DNA of 64,000 nt from Hyphococcus sp. (GCA_021776335.1 JAJFGB010000007.1:310001-374000), one strand, 5' to 3'. Positions 44,813-53,742 are shown, counted from the first letter of the stretch. Numbers and translations: made by a program. Notes: generated by a model not told the origin, from the letters alone.

Positions 44813-45573
44813 CCGTCAAAAAGAAAGACCAGATTCGCAGGTTGCTGAAAAGCATCGAGACCGGGGATCCCGAACCGGTCACGGTCGTCAATGAAGAGAA
44901 ATACATTCAGCATAATCCCGGCACCCACGAAGGCAGTGAAGGATTGGCCGCGCTGTTCCAGCGGCTCTCAAAAACTTCACCGCATGTTAACATCGTGCGG
45001 GCTTTCGAGGATGCCGATTTCGTCTTCGCCCATACCGAGTATGATTTCGCGAGCCGGAAAATCGGTTTTGAAATCTTCAGATTTGAGGATGGTCGTGCGG
45101 TGGAACACTGGGACAATATTCAGGAACGACGCGGACCAAATGCGGCTGGCCGCAGCATGGTGGACGGACCAACCGATGTCGCCGACCCTGAGCAGACCGA
45201 AAGCAATCGGGCGCTTGTCCGGTCCTTTGTTGAAACAGTGCTCATTGATGGGCAACTTGACCGGCTCATGCACTATATCGACGAACGCGCCTATGCTGAA
45301 CACAATCCGCGACTTTCGGACGACGTGCCGGCTCTCCGGTCTCAATTAGAAGCCAAAGACAATGACGGCAGGCTCATAGACTATAAGCAGCTCCATCGTG
45401 TCCTGGCGGAAGGGGATTTCGTGCTAAGCGTAAGCGAAGGACGCTTCGACGGGGCGCAATGCGCCTTCTTTGATCTGTTTCGCATCGCCAGCAACAAAAT
45501 CGTGGAACATTGGGATACAACCGAAAAAATTGCGCCCCGAAGCGAATGGCGGAACCACAACGGTAAATTCTGA
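44809..45573 (+). CDS. Protein with two SnoaL-like (NTF2-fold) domains
   Basis: The 254-residue protein is an internal duplication: both halves contain the SnoaL-like pattern of YIQHNPGTHEGSEGL... FEDGRAVEHWDNIQ and YAEHNPRLSDD ... FRIASNKIVEHWDTTEK. The HWD motif ends each half. SnoaL-like domains act as small-molecule isomerases, cyclases or binding proteins. It lacks a signal peptide although its coupled partner is exported. The reaction is unknown. Confidence 0.87.
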   Translation: MTVKKKDQIRRLLKSIETGDPEPVTVVNEEKYIQHNPGTHEGSEGLAALFQRLSKTSPHVNIVRAFEDADFVFAHTEYDFASRKIGFEIFRFEDGRAVEHWDNIQERRGPNAAGRSMVDGPTDVADPEQTESNRALVRSFVETVLIDGQLDRLMHYIDERAYAEHNPRLSDDVPALRSQLEAKDNDGRLIDYKQLHRVLAEGDFVLSVSEGRFDGAQCAFFDLFRIASNKIVEHWDTTEKIAPRSEWRNHNGKF

Positions 45574-45727
45574 TATTCGGGAATACAAAATAGAGGCACG
45601 AAGAATTGCCGGTTGGCTTGTTGGGGAGTGGAGGGACCAGGTCCAGCAAAGCAAACGGCAAAAAGCGAAGTGATGAAAGTCCGTCAGCCAATGTTGGCTT
45701 CGCTTTTTCACCGGGATACGCACTGAA

Positions 45728-46213
45728 ATGACCATCCATTCGGAACGCAAACTCACTTTCGTGCGATTACCAGAAATTCCACCCGAGGAGATCGTTGCGC
45801 ATATGTCTGACGCGCGCGTCGCGGAACACATGCCGCTGCTCAAATTCAAATGGGACCAGCGCGCTGTTGCCAAATTTGTTGAAGCTAAAGAAGAGTGCTG
45901 GCGTCGCGATGGACTTGGTCATTGGGCGATCCTCTGCAACGACATCTATGTCGGCTGGGGCGGATTTCAAAAGGAAGGCGACGAATGGGATTACGGGTTG
46001 GTGCTGAAGCCTGAGCACTTTGGGCTTGGTGCGCGTATTTCCAGAAGGGCAATTGAGTTTGCCGTGGCCGATGAACGAATTCCCTTCGTAACATTCCTCC
46101 TGCCGCCGTCGCGCAAGAACCTTGGAGGGCTTGCGAGGCTTGGCGCCAGGTTTATCGAAGAAATCGAGTACGATGGTGCACAATTTTTGAAGTACCGCCT
46201 GGACACGGACTGA
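45728..46213 (+). CDS. GNAT-like N-acetyltransferase
   Basis: The 161-residue protein has a GNAT-like N-terminus (RKLTFVRLPEIPPEEIVAHMSDARVAEHM), a central beta strand pair (WAILCNDIYVGWGGFQ) and a region GLGARISRRAIEFAV where the acetyl-CoA loop should be, though the classic Q-x-x-G-x-G is degenerate. It is close to RimJ/RimL-type enzymes. No operon partner is clear. Confidence 0.75.
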   Translation: MTIHSERKLTFVRLPEIPPEEIVAHMSDARVAEHMPLLKFKWDQRAVAKFVEAKEECWRRDGLGHWAILCNDIYVGWGGFQKEGDEWDYGLVLKPEHFGLGARISRRAIEFAVADERIPFVTFLLPPSRKNLGGLARLGARFIEEIEYDGAQFLKYRLDTD

Positions 46214-46291
46214 CTGCCTGCGGTGTTAAAGCTGCCGTCGCAGGCCTAGGGCAAGTACTGTAAGTTCTCGCCATAGTGACGTTCACCGAAT

Positions 46292-46696
46292 CTATTCAGC
46301 CCGTAGAGCTGTTTCAAACCCTTCGCGATCTCGCTTGATTTTGTTGAAGACCTTTCGGAGTGCAAAGGGGCGATTATCGTGCATGCCGGACCAAATGATG
46401 ATTTCGATCAATATCGGCGCCAGATCACGCCCTTTCTTTGTCAGCTCGTAAATAAAAGCGCGGCGGTTCTCCGGATCGCGAGATTTTTCGACAATACCTT
46501 CCGCCTCCAGATGTTTCAGCCGAGCAACGAGGATGTTTGAGGCTATTCCCTCATCGGCTTCCAAAAACTCGCTATAAGTCCTTTTACCCAAGATCATGAT
46601 CTCGCGAATGATCAGCAGGGTCCACCGATCCCCAAAGGTATCGAGCCCATATGTAATGGGGCAGCCGCTCTCGCGTTTCTTGTTTTCAATTTTCAT
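46292..46696 (-). CDS. HxlR-family transcriptional regulator
   Basis: The 134-residue winged-helix protein has the HxlR features GCPITYGLDTFGDRWTLLIIRE, RTYSEFLEADEGIASNILVARLKHLE and the wing RDPENRRAFIYELTKKG. The Cys near the N-terminus (C12) is at the place where several HxlR members sense electrophiles or oxidants. It is divergent from the cupin gene. Between them lies a 22-bp perfect inverted repeat that overlaps the likely cupin promoter, so it is probably the regulator of both sides. Confidence 0.92.
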   Translation of the reverse strand: MKIENKKRESGCPITYGLDTFGDRWTLLIIREIMILGKRTYSEFLEADEGIASNILVARLKHLEAEGIVEKSRDPENRRAFIYELTKKGRDLAPILIEIIIWSGMHDNRPFALRKVFNKIKRDREGFETALRAE

Positions 46697-46716
46697 TTCG
46701 GCATCCTAAAAAAATA

Positions 46717-46771
46717 ACTTGCATTTTGCAATACGTGAGGTTATTTAATTCACGTATTGCAAAATGCAAGT
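46717..46771. promoter_or_regulatory. 22-bp perfect inverted repeat, probable HxlR operator
   Basis: The left arm (46717-46738, beginning ACTTGCATTTTGCAA) and the right arm (46750-46771) are exact complements around an 11-nt AT-rich spacer. Each arm also contains a smaller inverted repeat, TTGCA-TTT-TGCAA, so there may be two dimer sites. The arms reach into both predicted promoters. Confidence 0.85.
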
Positions 46772-46786
46772 CATAATTATCATAAT
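46757..46786 (+). promoter_or_regulatory. Probable promoter of the cupin gene
   Basis: A -35 TTGCAA (46757-46762) and a -10 CATAAT (46781-46786) are 18 nt apart, and the right operator arm covers the -35 and spacer. The start codon is at 46807. Confidence 0.55.
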
Positions 46787-46806
46787 CGAACCAAACGGAG
46801 CCAGCC

Positions 46807-47532
46807 ATGAAAAAGTCAGTTAAATCAATCGGAACCATCGCTTTCACAGCAATCCTTACCGCAGGAACAGCCGTGGCAAGCGCCGCTGGCGCAGCGCCTT
46901 CAGAAAGCTCAATCAAGCTGCTGACAGCAAATTTCGCACCTCGACAGGTAGTGCAGGTCGAAGTCGGCGATTTCCACTTCACCCCCGGTCAGGCAGCCCC
47001 CATTCACACGCACGCAGCGCCTGCTGTCGGGTATGTCGCCAAGGGCATGATCATCTATCAGCTTGCAGGCGGAAAGCCGCAGATATTGCGCGCTGGTGAT
47101 GCGTTTTTCGAACCCACAGGGACGCGCGTTTTACGTTTCGATAATGCGTCTGCGACGGAAGAAGCAATCTTTATTGACTTCAATCTCGAGCAGGCCGGTG
47201 AGCCGTTCATTGTTTTCGAAGAGCAGCCAGCGCAAGCCATTGATCGTCGAACACTGCCAACAATCTCTCTTGGAGATACTGGCGAGAATATTCAACAAGC
47301 CGACGTTTTCACCACTGACGTAAAGCCCGGCGAAACCTTCGCTCTCAAAGCTGCAGAGCCGACGCTTGGCATTGTTGCTGACGGCGTCATCGAATTCAGG
47401 ATCGAGGGCGAAACCGCAATGCGCATTGCGGCGGGTGGCACTTTCTCGCTTCCTACCGTTGGCTCGGAAGCAACGATCATCAATGGGTCGACAGAAGCGC
47501 CCGCCAAATTGATCACGTTCAAACTGCAATAA
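46807..47532 (+). CDS. Secreted bicupin protein
   Basis: The 241-residue protein has a signal peptide (ending near TAVASAAGAAP) and two cupin domains. The first has the metal motif PGQAAPIHTHAAPAVGYVAKG with a following RAGDAFFEPTG; the second (VKPGETFALKAAEP ... RIAAGGTFSLP) has lost its histidines and is probably structural. It is divergent from the HxlR gene and followed at 62 nt by an alpha/beta hydrolase gene. The substrate is unknown; quinone or aromatic detoxification is often under HxlR control, which is only suggestive here. Confidence 0.88.
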   Translation: MKKSVKSIGTIAFTAILTAGTAVASAAGAAPSESSIKLLTANFAPRQVVQVEVGDFHFTPGQAAPIHTHAAPAVGYVAKGMIIYQLAGGKPQILRAGDAFFEPTGTRVLRFDNASATEEAIFIDFNLEQAGEPFIVFEEQPAQAIDRRTLPTISLGDTGENIQQADVFTTDVKPGETFALKAAEPTLGIVADGVIEFRIEGETAMRIAAGGTFSLPTVGSEATIINGSTEAPAKLITFKLQ

Positions 47533-47593
47533 GTTTTTAGGCGAGCTTTATCGGCGCGCCGATTTCAAAACAAAACATCAAAGGAGAAAGACA

Positions 47594-48304
47594 ATGACAC
47601 ATTACATTTTAGTGCACGGCGCATGGGAAGGCCCTTGGAGCTGGGACTACACAACCCCCGCCCTTGAGAGAACGGGACACATCGTAACCGCTATCAATCT
47701 GCATGGCGGTGACGGCAAGGGTCACAATGTCACGAACGTCACCATGGAGAGTTATGTTGAGACAGTGGTGAATGCGATCAACCCGCTTGATCACAAAGTC
47801 ACATTGGTTGGTCACAGCATGGCTGGAGCGGTGATCTCGCAAGTTGCAGAGCAAATTCCGGAAAAGATCGAAAAACTCATCTATGTGGCGGGCTTCTTAC
47901 TCAAAAGTGGCGATAGCGTAATGGAAGCGATGAAACGCGACCCAGATGGAGAGTTTCTTCCAGAGTTGATTTTTTCGGAAGATCAAAGTTCAGCCAAGGC
48001 TTCAGAGCAAACCTGGCGCAACAAGGCGTTTCACGACGTTAGGGAAAAGCGCATTTTGGAAGCCCTACCCCTCGTTGATGTGGCCCAGGCGGCCGAACCC
48101 TTCTTGGCAGAAATATCCGTCAGTGAGGAGAGATTCGGATCGATACCCAAAGTCTATATCCGCACTGCCATCGACAAAATGGTTTCTCCAAAACTTCAAG
48201 ACGAGATGCTTCAAAACTGGAAAGTCGATCAGGTGCACGTCCTGCAATCGGGGCACTTCCCGATACTCTCAGTGCCGGAAGCCCTGGCCGAACTGTTGGA
48301 CTAG
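47594..48304 (+). CDS. Alpha/beta hydrolase (methylesterase/hydroxynitrile lyase-like)
   Basis: The 236-residue protein resembles the SABP2/HNL-type esterases: oxyanion segment YILVHGAWEGPWSWDY, nucleophile GHSMAGAV, an acid residue in the IRTAIDKMVSP loop and the late His in QSGHFPILS. AAAGGAGAAAG precedes the ATG. It lies behind the cupin gene, under the same HxlR-type operator, and is followed by a probable terminator. The ester or adduct it cleaves is unknown. Confidence 0.9.
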   Translation: MTHYILVHGAWEGPWSWDYTTPALERTGHIVTAINLHGGDGKGHNVTNVTMESYVETVVNAINPLDHKVTLVGHSMAGAVISQVAEQIPEKIEKLIYVAGFLLKSGDSVMEAMKRDPDGEFLPELIFSEDQSSAKASEQTWRNKAFHDVREKRILEALPLVDVAQAAEPFLAEISVSEERFGSIPKVYIRTAIDKMVSPKLQDEMLQNWKVDQVHVLQSGHFPILSVPEALAELLD

Positions 48305-48326
48305 GCGCCTTTAACCAAACCCACCT

Positions 48327-48364
48327 AAGGGGGGCGGTCTATCAAATGTGGCCGCCCCCTTATT
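48327..48364 (+). terminator. Probable terminator after the hydrolase gene
   Basis: GGGGGCGG (48330-48337) pairs with CCGCCCCC (48352-48359) across a 14-nt loop; flanking AA and TT can extend the stem with a bulge. A short T-rich tail follows. It lies 26 nt after the hydrolase stop. Confidence 0.7.
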
Positions 48365-48528
48365 CGAACGGCCTATCTCCCGTCAGAACTCTTCGCCGCA
48401 ATTCCACACTGCTCCGCAACTAAGGGCCAGCACAGTCAGTCGTGCATAGAGATTAAATTGAACTGGTAAGCGAGTGCACTGCGACCTAGAGTTGCGTCTC
48501 AGCACTGACGGCTGATGGAGAAGTGTTT

Positions 48529-49113
48529 TTGACGAGGTCTCTACCTGCAAAAGATGAGTTGCTCACGCGCGTTGCTGCGGCCCGGTTGAAGTGGGGTCCG
48601 CGCCCGGCGGATGTTGCGCTAGAGCCGGTTGGGCCGGGTGAGGAATCGGTCTGGAATTATCCCCGTCCGCCGATCATTGAAACAATTGCTGAACCGATAC
48701 GCGTAGAATTTGTCGGTGAATTGATTGCGGCGTCGACAAACGCTGTGCGCGTCATGGAGACCGCTGGCGCACCGGTTTGTTATTTGCCGCCAGACGATGT
48801 CCGCCTGGAATATCTAAGCGCTCAGGAGGACTATTCCATCTGCGAATGGAAGGGCGCGGCGATCTATTATGATATTACTGTCGGTAAGCGATGCGCCGAG
48901 CGGGCGGCGTTTTCCTATCCGGATCCCCTGGATGACCTTGCTGAGGGCTACGCCTCTATTGCCGGATGGATCGGGTTTTATCCGGGACGTGTTGATGCTT
49001 GTTATGTCGGAGAGGAAAAGGTGAGGCCCCAACCGGGCGGGATCTATGCTGGGTGGGTCACCAAAGCAATCAAGGGGCCGATCAAGGGAGCCCCCGGCAC
49101 TGAGCATTGGTAA
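48529..49113 (+). CDS. DUF427 domain protein
   Basis: The 194-residue protein has the DUF427 core: VEFVGELIAASTNAVRVMETAGAPVCYLPPDDVR (partly), CEWKGAAIYYDI and AFSYPDPLDDLAEGYASIAGW. The family has a small beta-barrel fold and no assigned activity that I know. The start is probably the TTG at 48529, because GGAG stands 8 nt before it; the GTG at 48523 is too close to that site. It stands alone between the hydrolase and acyl-CoA dehydrogenase genes. Confidence 0.83.
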   Translation: MTRSLPAKDELLTRVAAARLKWGPRPADVALEPVGPGEESVWNYPRPPIIETIAEPIRVEFVGELIAASTNAVRVMETAGAPVCYLPPDDVRLEYLSAQEDYSICEWKGAAIYYDITVGKRCAERAAFSYPDPLDDLAEGYASIAGWIGFYPGRVDACYVGEEKVRPQPGGIYAGWVTKAIKGPIKGAPGTEHW

Positions 49114-49275
49114 TAAAATACCTGCCGAGCACGCATCATTCACCGGTCGCCCAGCGAGCGACAAGAATGCGTCAACGCGAACGGACCGTTGCTGCTTTTG
49201 AACTGCTAAATCCGGTTGCCAGCGCATGCATGCGATCTCACATTAGGGAAACAAACCCTTGCTGGAGCAATTCCC

Positions 49276-50433
49276 ATGTCCGCCGTTCAAACCGCTACGC
49301 CTTCCTGGAAAACCGACGACCTTGAACTTTTCGAAGGCGAGGTCGCGAAATTTTTTACGCGCGAATTAGCGCCCCATGTGGAGAAATGGCGCGACCAGGG
49401 CTGCGTTGATCGCTGGGCCTGGGAAAAGGCCGGCGAGGCGGGGCTTTTATGCATGTCCATGCCGGAAGAATTTGGCGGCGCCGGCGGCACCTTCGCCCAT
49501 GAGCAGATCTTTATCGAGCAACAGATCAAAGCCGGCATTGAGGGCTTTGGCGCGCCGCTCCACAACACGATTGTTGCGCCCTATATTGCCCATTACGGCA
49601 CCGATGAACAAAAGCGCCGCTGGCTGCCGAAAATGGCGAGCGGCGAGTTGATCGGCGCCATCGCGATGTCGGAACCGGGCACCGGATCCGATCTGCAGGC
49701 AGTCCGAACGACGGCCCTCAAGGAGGGCAATCAATATGTCGTCAACGGCCAAAAGACTTTTATCACCAATGGCCAGACGGCGAATTTAATTATTGTTGTC
49801 GCCAAGACCGATCCCGCTGAAGGGGCGAAAGGCGTTTCGCTGATGGTGGTTGAAACCGACGGCGCTGATGGCTTTGAACGCGGCCGCAATTTGAAAAAAT
49901 TGGGTAACAAGGCCCAGGACACGTCGGAACTCTTTTTCAGCGACGTTAAAATCCCGACGGAAAATCTCCTCGGCACCGATGAAGGTCAGGGGTTCTTCCA
50001 ATTAATGGAGCAACTCCCCCAGGAGCGCCACGAAATAGCGGTGCAGGGCATGGCCGTCATTGAAAAGGCGCTGGAACTAACCATCGAATATACAAAAGAA
50101 CGCGAGGCCTTTGGCCGCCCGATCATTAAATTCCAGAACACCCAGTTCAAGCTCGCTGAATGCAAAGCGAAAGCGACCATGGCGCGTGTCTTCGTCGATT
50201 ACTGTACGGAGCAACTCATCGCCGGCAAACTCGACGCCGTCACAGCGTCGATGGGAAAAATGCTGCTCTCCGATCTTGAAAACGTCATTGTTGATGAGTG
50301 CCTGCAGCTTTTCGGCGGCTACGGCTATATGGACGAATACCCGATCAGCCGGATGTATGCGGATGCCCGCGTCCAGCGCATCTATGGCGGCACGAACGAG
50401 ATTATGAAATTGCTGATCGCGCGGTCGCTCTAA
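49276..50433 (+). CDS. Acyl-CoA dehydrogenase
   Basis: The 385-residue flavoprotein has the N-terminal helical domain, the FAD-binding strand IGAIAMSEPGTGSDLQAVRT, and the C-terminal YTKEREAFGRPI and QLFGGYGYMDEYPISRMYADARVQRIYGGTNEIMK (partly quoted) signatures. The medium-chain catalytic Glu position reads Gly (YGGT), as in long-chain or isovaleryl-type enzymes, so the base should be elsewhere (perhaps the Glu in QERHEIA). The ATG at 49276 follows GGAG by 9 nt. It oxidises an acyl-CoA at C2-C3. With CYP153 it could serve hydrocarbon use, but no neighbour fixes the chain length. Confidence 0.93.
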   Translation: MSAVQTATPSWKTDDLELFEGEVAKFFTRELAPHVEKWRDQGCVDRWAWEKAGEAGLLCMSMPEEFGGAGGTFAHEQIFIEQQIKAGIEGFGAPLHNTIVAPYIAHYGTDEQKRRWLPKMASGELIGAIAMSEPGTGSDLQAVRTTALKEGNQYVVNGQKTFITNGQTANLIIVVAKTDPAEGAKGVSLMVVETDGADGFERGRNLKKLGNKAQDTSELFFSDVKIPTENLLGTDEGQGFFQLMEQLPQERHEIAVQGMAVIEKALELTIEYTKEREAFGRPIIKFQNTQFKLAECKAKATMARVFVDYCTEQLIAGKLDAVTASMGKMLLSDLENVIVDECLQLFGGYGYMDEYPISRMYADARVQRIYGGTNEIMKLLIARSL

Positions 50434-50495
50434 AGAATAATGGGCAATGTGCGGTGGTTGTGTAGGCGGTGCGCCGAAGTCAGCTTCGCGCCGGC

Positions 50496-51245
50496 TTACC
50501 TGATTTCAAAATCAAAATAAGTATCGGGATGCGGTTCCGGCTGATAGGTGAAATGCCACCACTCCAGGGGGTAATTGACAAATCCGCGCGCCTTCATCAC
50601 TTCGACAAGCTTCATTCTATTTGCGGCCGCTTCTCCCACAATTCGGGGGTTGGCAGTGTTGCTGGTTATATCGAAACAATCAAACGCTGTGCCGAAATCA
50701 AGCTGACCGGCTGGCGTTTTGTCGCCGGTCGCATCGGTGCAGGGAATCGACGGTCCGGCGCTGCTGCTCGCGCTTTCATCAACAGACGCCAAAGCGAGAT
50801 CAACCGTCGCTCCGCGACTGTGCCCTGAACGTTCGGCGATATATCCTTCAGGGAAGAGGGTAGTTTTTTCGAGATTGGGGTAATATTCCGCCTTCGTCGC
50901 CTGTTCGGGATCTTCGCTCCAAACGACGAAATCATCGACGGCGCGTTGCGGCCGGTAACAGTCGAAGACTTTGAGCGTCAATCCTTCAGTCTCAATATCC
51001 CGTTGAACCTGCGCCAGGGCTTCGGCAGCCGGCAGCGCCAGCACACATTCTGGCGCGCCATATCCCGCAACAGGGCGTCCGACAAAATTCATCGATCCGA
51101 AATATCGCATGTCTTGAACAATGGTCGGCGCGACCTCGCGGAGGTGCACAAAATTTTCGGGTAATGGCGGCGGTGCGACCGTCGGCGCACATGACGCTAG
51201 CGTGAAATAGCAAAGACAACCGATAATCCCGAACGAAGCGCGCAT
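50496..51245 (-). CDS. D-alanyl-D-alanine dipeptidase-like lipoprotein (VanX/DdpX family)
   Basis: The family cleaves D-Ala-D-Ala with one zinc. The 249-residue protein has a lipobox (FTLASC) and the active-site motifs SGHSRGATVDLAL (His and Asp zinc ligands) and LEWWHF (Glu base and third His ligand), with an R-P-Q substrate segment in DCYRPQRAV. As a periplasmic lipoprotein it is more likely to take part in wall recycling than in vancomycin resistance; no van genes are near. The ATG at 51245 gives the signal peptide. Confidence 0.92.
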   Translation of the reverse strand: MRASFGIIGCLCYFTLASCAPTVAPPPLPENFVHLREVAPTIVQDMRYFGSMNFVGRPVAGYGAPECVLALPAAEALAQVQRDIETEGLTLKVFDCYRPQRAVDDFVVWSEDPEQATKAEYYPNLEKTTLFPEGYIAERSGHSRGATVDLALASVDESASSSAGPSIPCTDATGDKTPAGQLDFGTAFDCFDITSNTANPRIVGEAAANRMKLVEVMKARGFVNYPLEWWHFTYQPEPHPDTYFDFEIR

Positions 51246-51338
51246 GGCGCCATCATATCTCAATTTCGCAATTTTGGCCATCGCATGAAACGAAATCACC
51301 GATGAGCGCCAAAACCGCTTTCGCGGCGTCGCCCGATA

Positions 51339-51575
51339 TTACTGAGATAACATTGCTGCAATCTCGTCTTTGAGCCGAAGCCGCTGTTTGCGCAAATTTT
51401 CCTCGCGCGTCTGGCCAGCGGCCTCGACGCCGGTTTCGACCCGGTGAATCTCGCGGTTCGTGGCGTGATATTCTTCAGCAAGGCGGGCGAAATGCGCGTC
51501 GCTGAGCTTGAGGTCATGAATCTTTGCAGCAAATTCCGGAAATTCCTCAGCAAGCTCGTGCGGCGTATGAACCAT
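51339..51575 (-). CDS. DUF465 family protein (YdcH-like)
   Basis: The 78-residue helical protein starts MVHTPHELAEEFPEFAAKIHDLKLSD and has the FARLAEEYHATNREIHRVETG core and a charged tail LRLKDEIAAML, as in DUF465. The ATG at 51575 has AAGGA 9 nt upstream; the longer frame to 51719 is not supported. Function is unknown for the family. It precedes the VanX-like gene on the same strand. Confidence 0.9.
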   Translation of the reverse strand: MVHTPHELAEEFPEFAAKIHDLKLSDAHFARLAEEYHATNREIHRVETGVEAAGQTREENLRKQRLRLKDEIAAMLSQ

Positions 51576-51745
51576 GATTGGCGTCCTTTCTCTGATCGAG
51601 TGATTGGTGAGCGTGATCTGTCGGCCAATATCCTCGCTTTGCAGCGATTTATATTGATTGAAATCAATGTGGATAGCGCGGCGGATCGGGTCGTTTTGCG
51701 CAGCGCTCTTTTGGGCCATTTGGAATCGGTGCAGCTTAAGGCGTT

Positions 51746-52378
51746 ATGGACCCATTTGAAGTTTTCTCGGTTTTGACCGCCATCGGTTTGTTTGTGTTTG
51801 CCGTCTCGGGCGCGCTGACCGCGCTGCGCAACGACATGGATTATTTCGGCGTTGCGTTGATTGCGTTCGTCACTGGTGTTGGTGGTGGGACGATCCGCGA
51901 TGTTTTGCTCGGATCGTTTCCGGTTTGGTGGATCGCGGCGCCGTCGGCGGTCTGGATTTGTCTTGCCGGCGCCGTTGTGGCGACCGCGGCGCAACCGATC
52001 ATCAACTCTCGCCTCAAGGCGCTCATCTGGGCTGATGCGGTAGGCTTGTCTGTTTTCGCCGTTCTTGGCGCTCAGGCGGCGCTTGCGGCTGATGCGCCGA
52101 TAATAATCGCCATTTTCATGGGAGCGGTCACCGCAACTTTTGGCGGCGTTGTCCGAGACGTGCTTCTTAATGAACCGCCCCTGATCCTTAAACAGGAGAT
52201 CTATGCAACGGCGGCCCTTATCGGCGCGGGCGTTTTTGTCGGGCTGCTTGAGGTTGGCGCTCCGCCGGGCGTGGCGGCCGTGATTGCTGCATTATCGACT
52301 TTCACCATCCGCGGTGCGGCGATCCTGTTTCGCATACAGGCGCTGAAATTTACCAGGCCCCGCAAAAACGAGCTGTAG
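51746..52378 (+). CDS. TRIC cation channel family/UPF0126 membrane protein
   Basis: The 210-residue protein has seven hydrophobic helices arranged as two three-helix repeats with the glycine-rich signatures FVTGVGGGTIRDVLLG and MGAVTATFGGVVRDVLLN. Prokaryotic TRIC homologues form trimeric monovalent cation channels; the older name is UPF0126 (YadS/YicG). It is divergent from the DUF465 gene and precedes the tRNA. Confidence 0.92.
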   Translation: MDPFEVFSVLTAIGLFVFAVSGALTALRNDMDYFGVALIAFVTGVGGGTIRDVLLGSFPVWWIAAPSAVWICLAGAVVATAAQPIINSRLKALIWADAVGLSVFAVLGAQAALAADAPIIIAIFMGAVTATFGGVVRDVLLNEPPLILKQEIYATAALIGAGVFVGLLEVGAPPGVAAVIAALSTFTIRGAAILFRIQALKFTRPRKNEL

Positions 52379-52430
52379 CGGGCGCAGCCCGGTTGCGCGA
52401 AGGTAAAAAACCGCTATTTAAGCCATTCCG

Positions 52431-52504
52431 GCGGGTATAGCTCAATGGTAGAGTCGGAGCCTTCCAAGCTCAAGATGCGGGTTCGATTCCCGCTACCCGC
52501 TCCA
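52431..52504 (+). tRNA. tRNA-Gly (anticodon TCC), CCA encoded
   Basis: The 74-nt sequence folds into a full cloverleaf. The acceptor stem GCGGGTA pairs with TACCCGC, the anticodon loop CTTCCAA carries TCC at 52463-52465, and the T arm GCGGG-TTCGATT-CCCGC is perfect. The discriminator base is T and CCA is in the DNA. One A-G mismatch closes the anticodon stem and a G-T pair closes the D stem. Confidence 0.97.
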
Positions 52505-52510
52505 TCTTCT

Positions 52511-53584
52511 TCATATCGGTCGGCGCTGCGTCATCTGCGCTTCGTGCGCCTCTTTCCAAAGTCTCGCAATCGCATCGAAGAGACTCTTGCGCGACGCCGA
52601 GAGGTAAGATGTGTTGTCCGGCAGTTCAGCGATCAATGCCTCATGTACTTTTTGGAGTTCATGATAGGGCATGCTCGGGAACAGATGATGGGTAGCGTGA
52701 AAACGTAGTCCAACCGGCGCCCAGAGAGCCGAGATAAACGGGATGCCAGGGACATTGACTGAATCAAGAAATTCATCGCTGCGTGACATCAACTGGTCAC
52801 CGGGGTTTCGATAAGCATGGGCGGCCAGTGTGCGCAGACTGTTTAGGAGAAAAATCAAAAGCGCGACCGCATACCAAACGCCGAGAACCGCAATTGGCAG
52901 TATGTTGGCGGCGACGAGCGCCACGGCGCCGGCGCCGAAAATAAAGGCGCCAAATTCCTGCAATCGCCAGCTGTCATCATCCTGCTTTGCAGGGGGCGGG
53001 CGTTTATAATCGAGATCAATGACGAGAGAAGAGAGCCGGCGCCACAATAATCGCCGTAGCGGCGGCAACATGTAGGAGAGCGGCGTCAGGATAACAAAGC
53101 GCGCCGCCATCAACAGCGGCAATACAAAGATCAGCAGCAAATAACCGACAATGCGCCACGGTTTGCCGGCGCCAAAGGGTACATATTCGCCATCTTCCGC
53201 GAAACCATAAACGCCCGGGCGGTGATGGTCGATATGCACACCGGTATAAGAAAATGACGGGACCATCAGCGGGATGCCGCTCAATATATTCCAGACCGCT
53301 CGGAAAGCCGTAAACGTGCCTCTCTTCAGATGCGCCAGCTCATGGATAAAAATCACCGATCGATAGTGCGCGAGGGATGAGATCAGTACGGCGCCAATTT
53401 GAATAGCGGAAAACGCTGGCGATGTGACTGCCACAAAAAAAGCACTCCATGCTATTGAAATGCTGACCAGAAAATCGGTCCAGTAAATCACAGGCCTGGG
53501 TCGTGAAAATCGTTTGGCGATAACCCGCGCTTCCGCAATGGGAAACTCATGGGTTTTCGAAGCATCTGCCGCCGTGGCGTTCAT
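52511..53584 (-). CDS. Fatty acid desaturase family membrane protein
   Basis: The 357-residue integral membrane diiron enzyme has three histidine boxes: HELAHLKRG, HIDHHRPGVYG and HATHHLFPSMPYHEL. It uses O2 to desaturate or hydroxylate a lipid. AAAGGAGG stands 5 nt before the ATG at 53584, so the longer frame is rejected. It begins 7 nt from the end of the tRNA on the opposite strand and is divergent from hemN, with two FNR-type boxes between. An oxygen-requiring enzyme next to FNR sites suggests FNR represses it when oxygen is low (inference). Confidence 0.92.
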   Translation of the reverse strand: MNATAADASKTHEFPIAEARVIAKRFSRPRPVIYWTDFLVSISIAWSAFFVAVTSPAFSAIQIGAVLISSLAHYRSVIFIHELAHLKRGTFTAFRAVWNILSGIPLMVPSFSYTGVHIDHHRPGVYGFAEDGEYVPFGAGKPWRIVGYLLLIFVLPLLMAARFVILTPLSYMLPPLRRLLWRRLSSLVIDLDYKRPPPAKQDDDSWRLQEFGAFIFGAGAVALVAANILPIAVLGVWYAVALLIFLLNSLRTLAAHAYRNPGDQLMSRSDEFLDSVNVPGIPFISALWAPVGLRFHATHHLFPSMPYHELQKVHEALIAELPDNTSYLSASRKSLFDAIARLWKEAHEAQMTQRRPI

Positions 53585-53669
53585 CGCGGCCTCCTTTAGG
53601 CGCAAGACGATTGTTTCATCGATATGCGTCGTTCGATGGCAGCAATTAAGACGGTCACCAGGGGACTCT

Positions 53670-53683
53670 TTGATCGAGATCAA
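53670..53683. promoter_or_regulatory. Perfect FNR box between desaturase and hemN
   Basis: TTGAT-CGAG-ATCAA matches all ten defined bases of the FNR/FnrL consensus. It is about 87 bp upstream of the desaturase ATG and about 107 bp upstream of the hemN ATG, and could act on either. Confidence 0.85.
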
Positions 53684-53742
53684 GCTTTTGAAATATTTGC
53701 GGCGTCGGCTTACGCCAAAAATGGGATCAGGGTCATGCGAAA

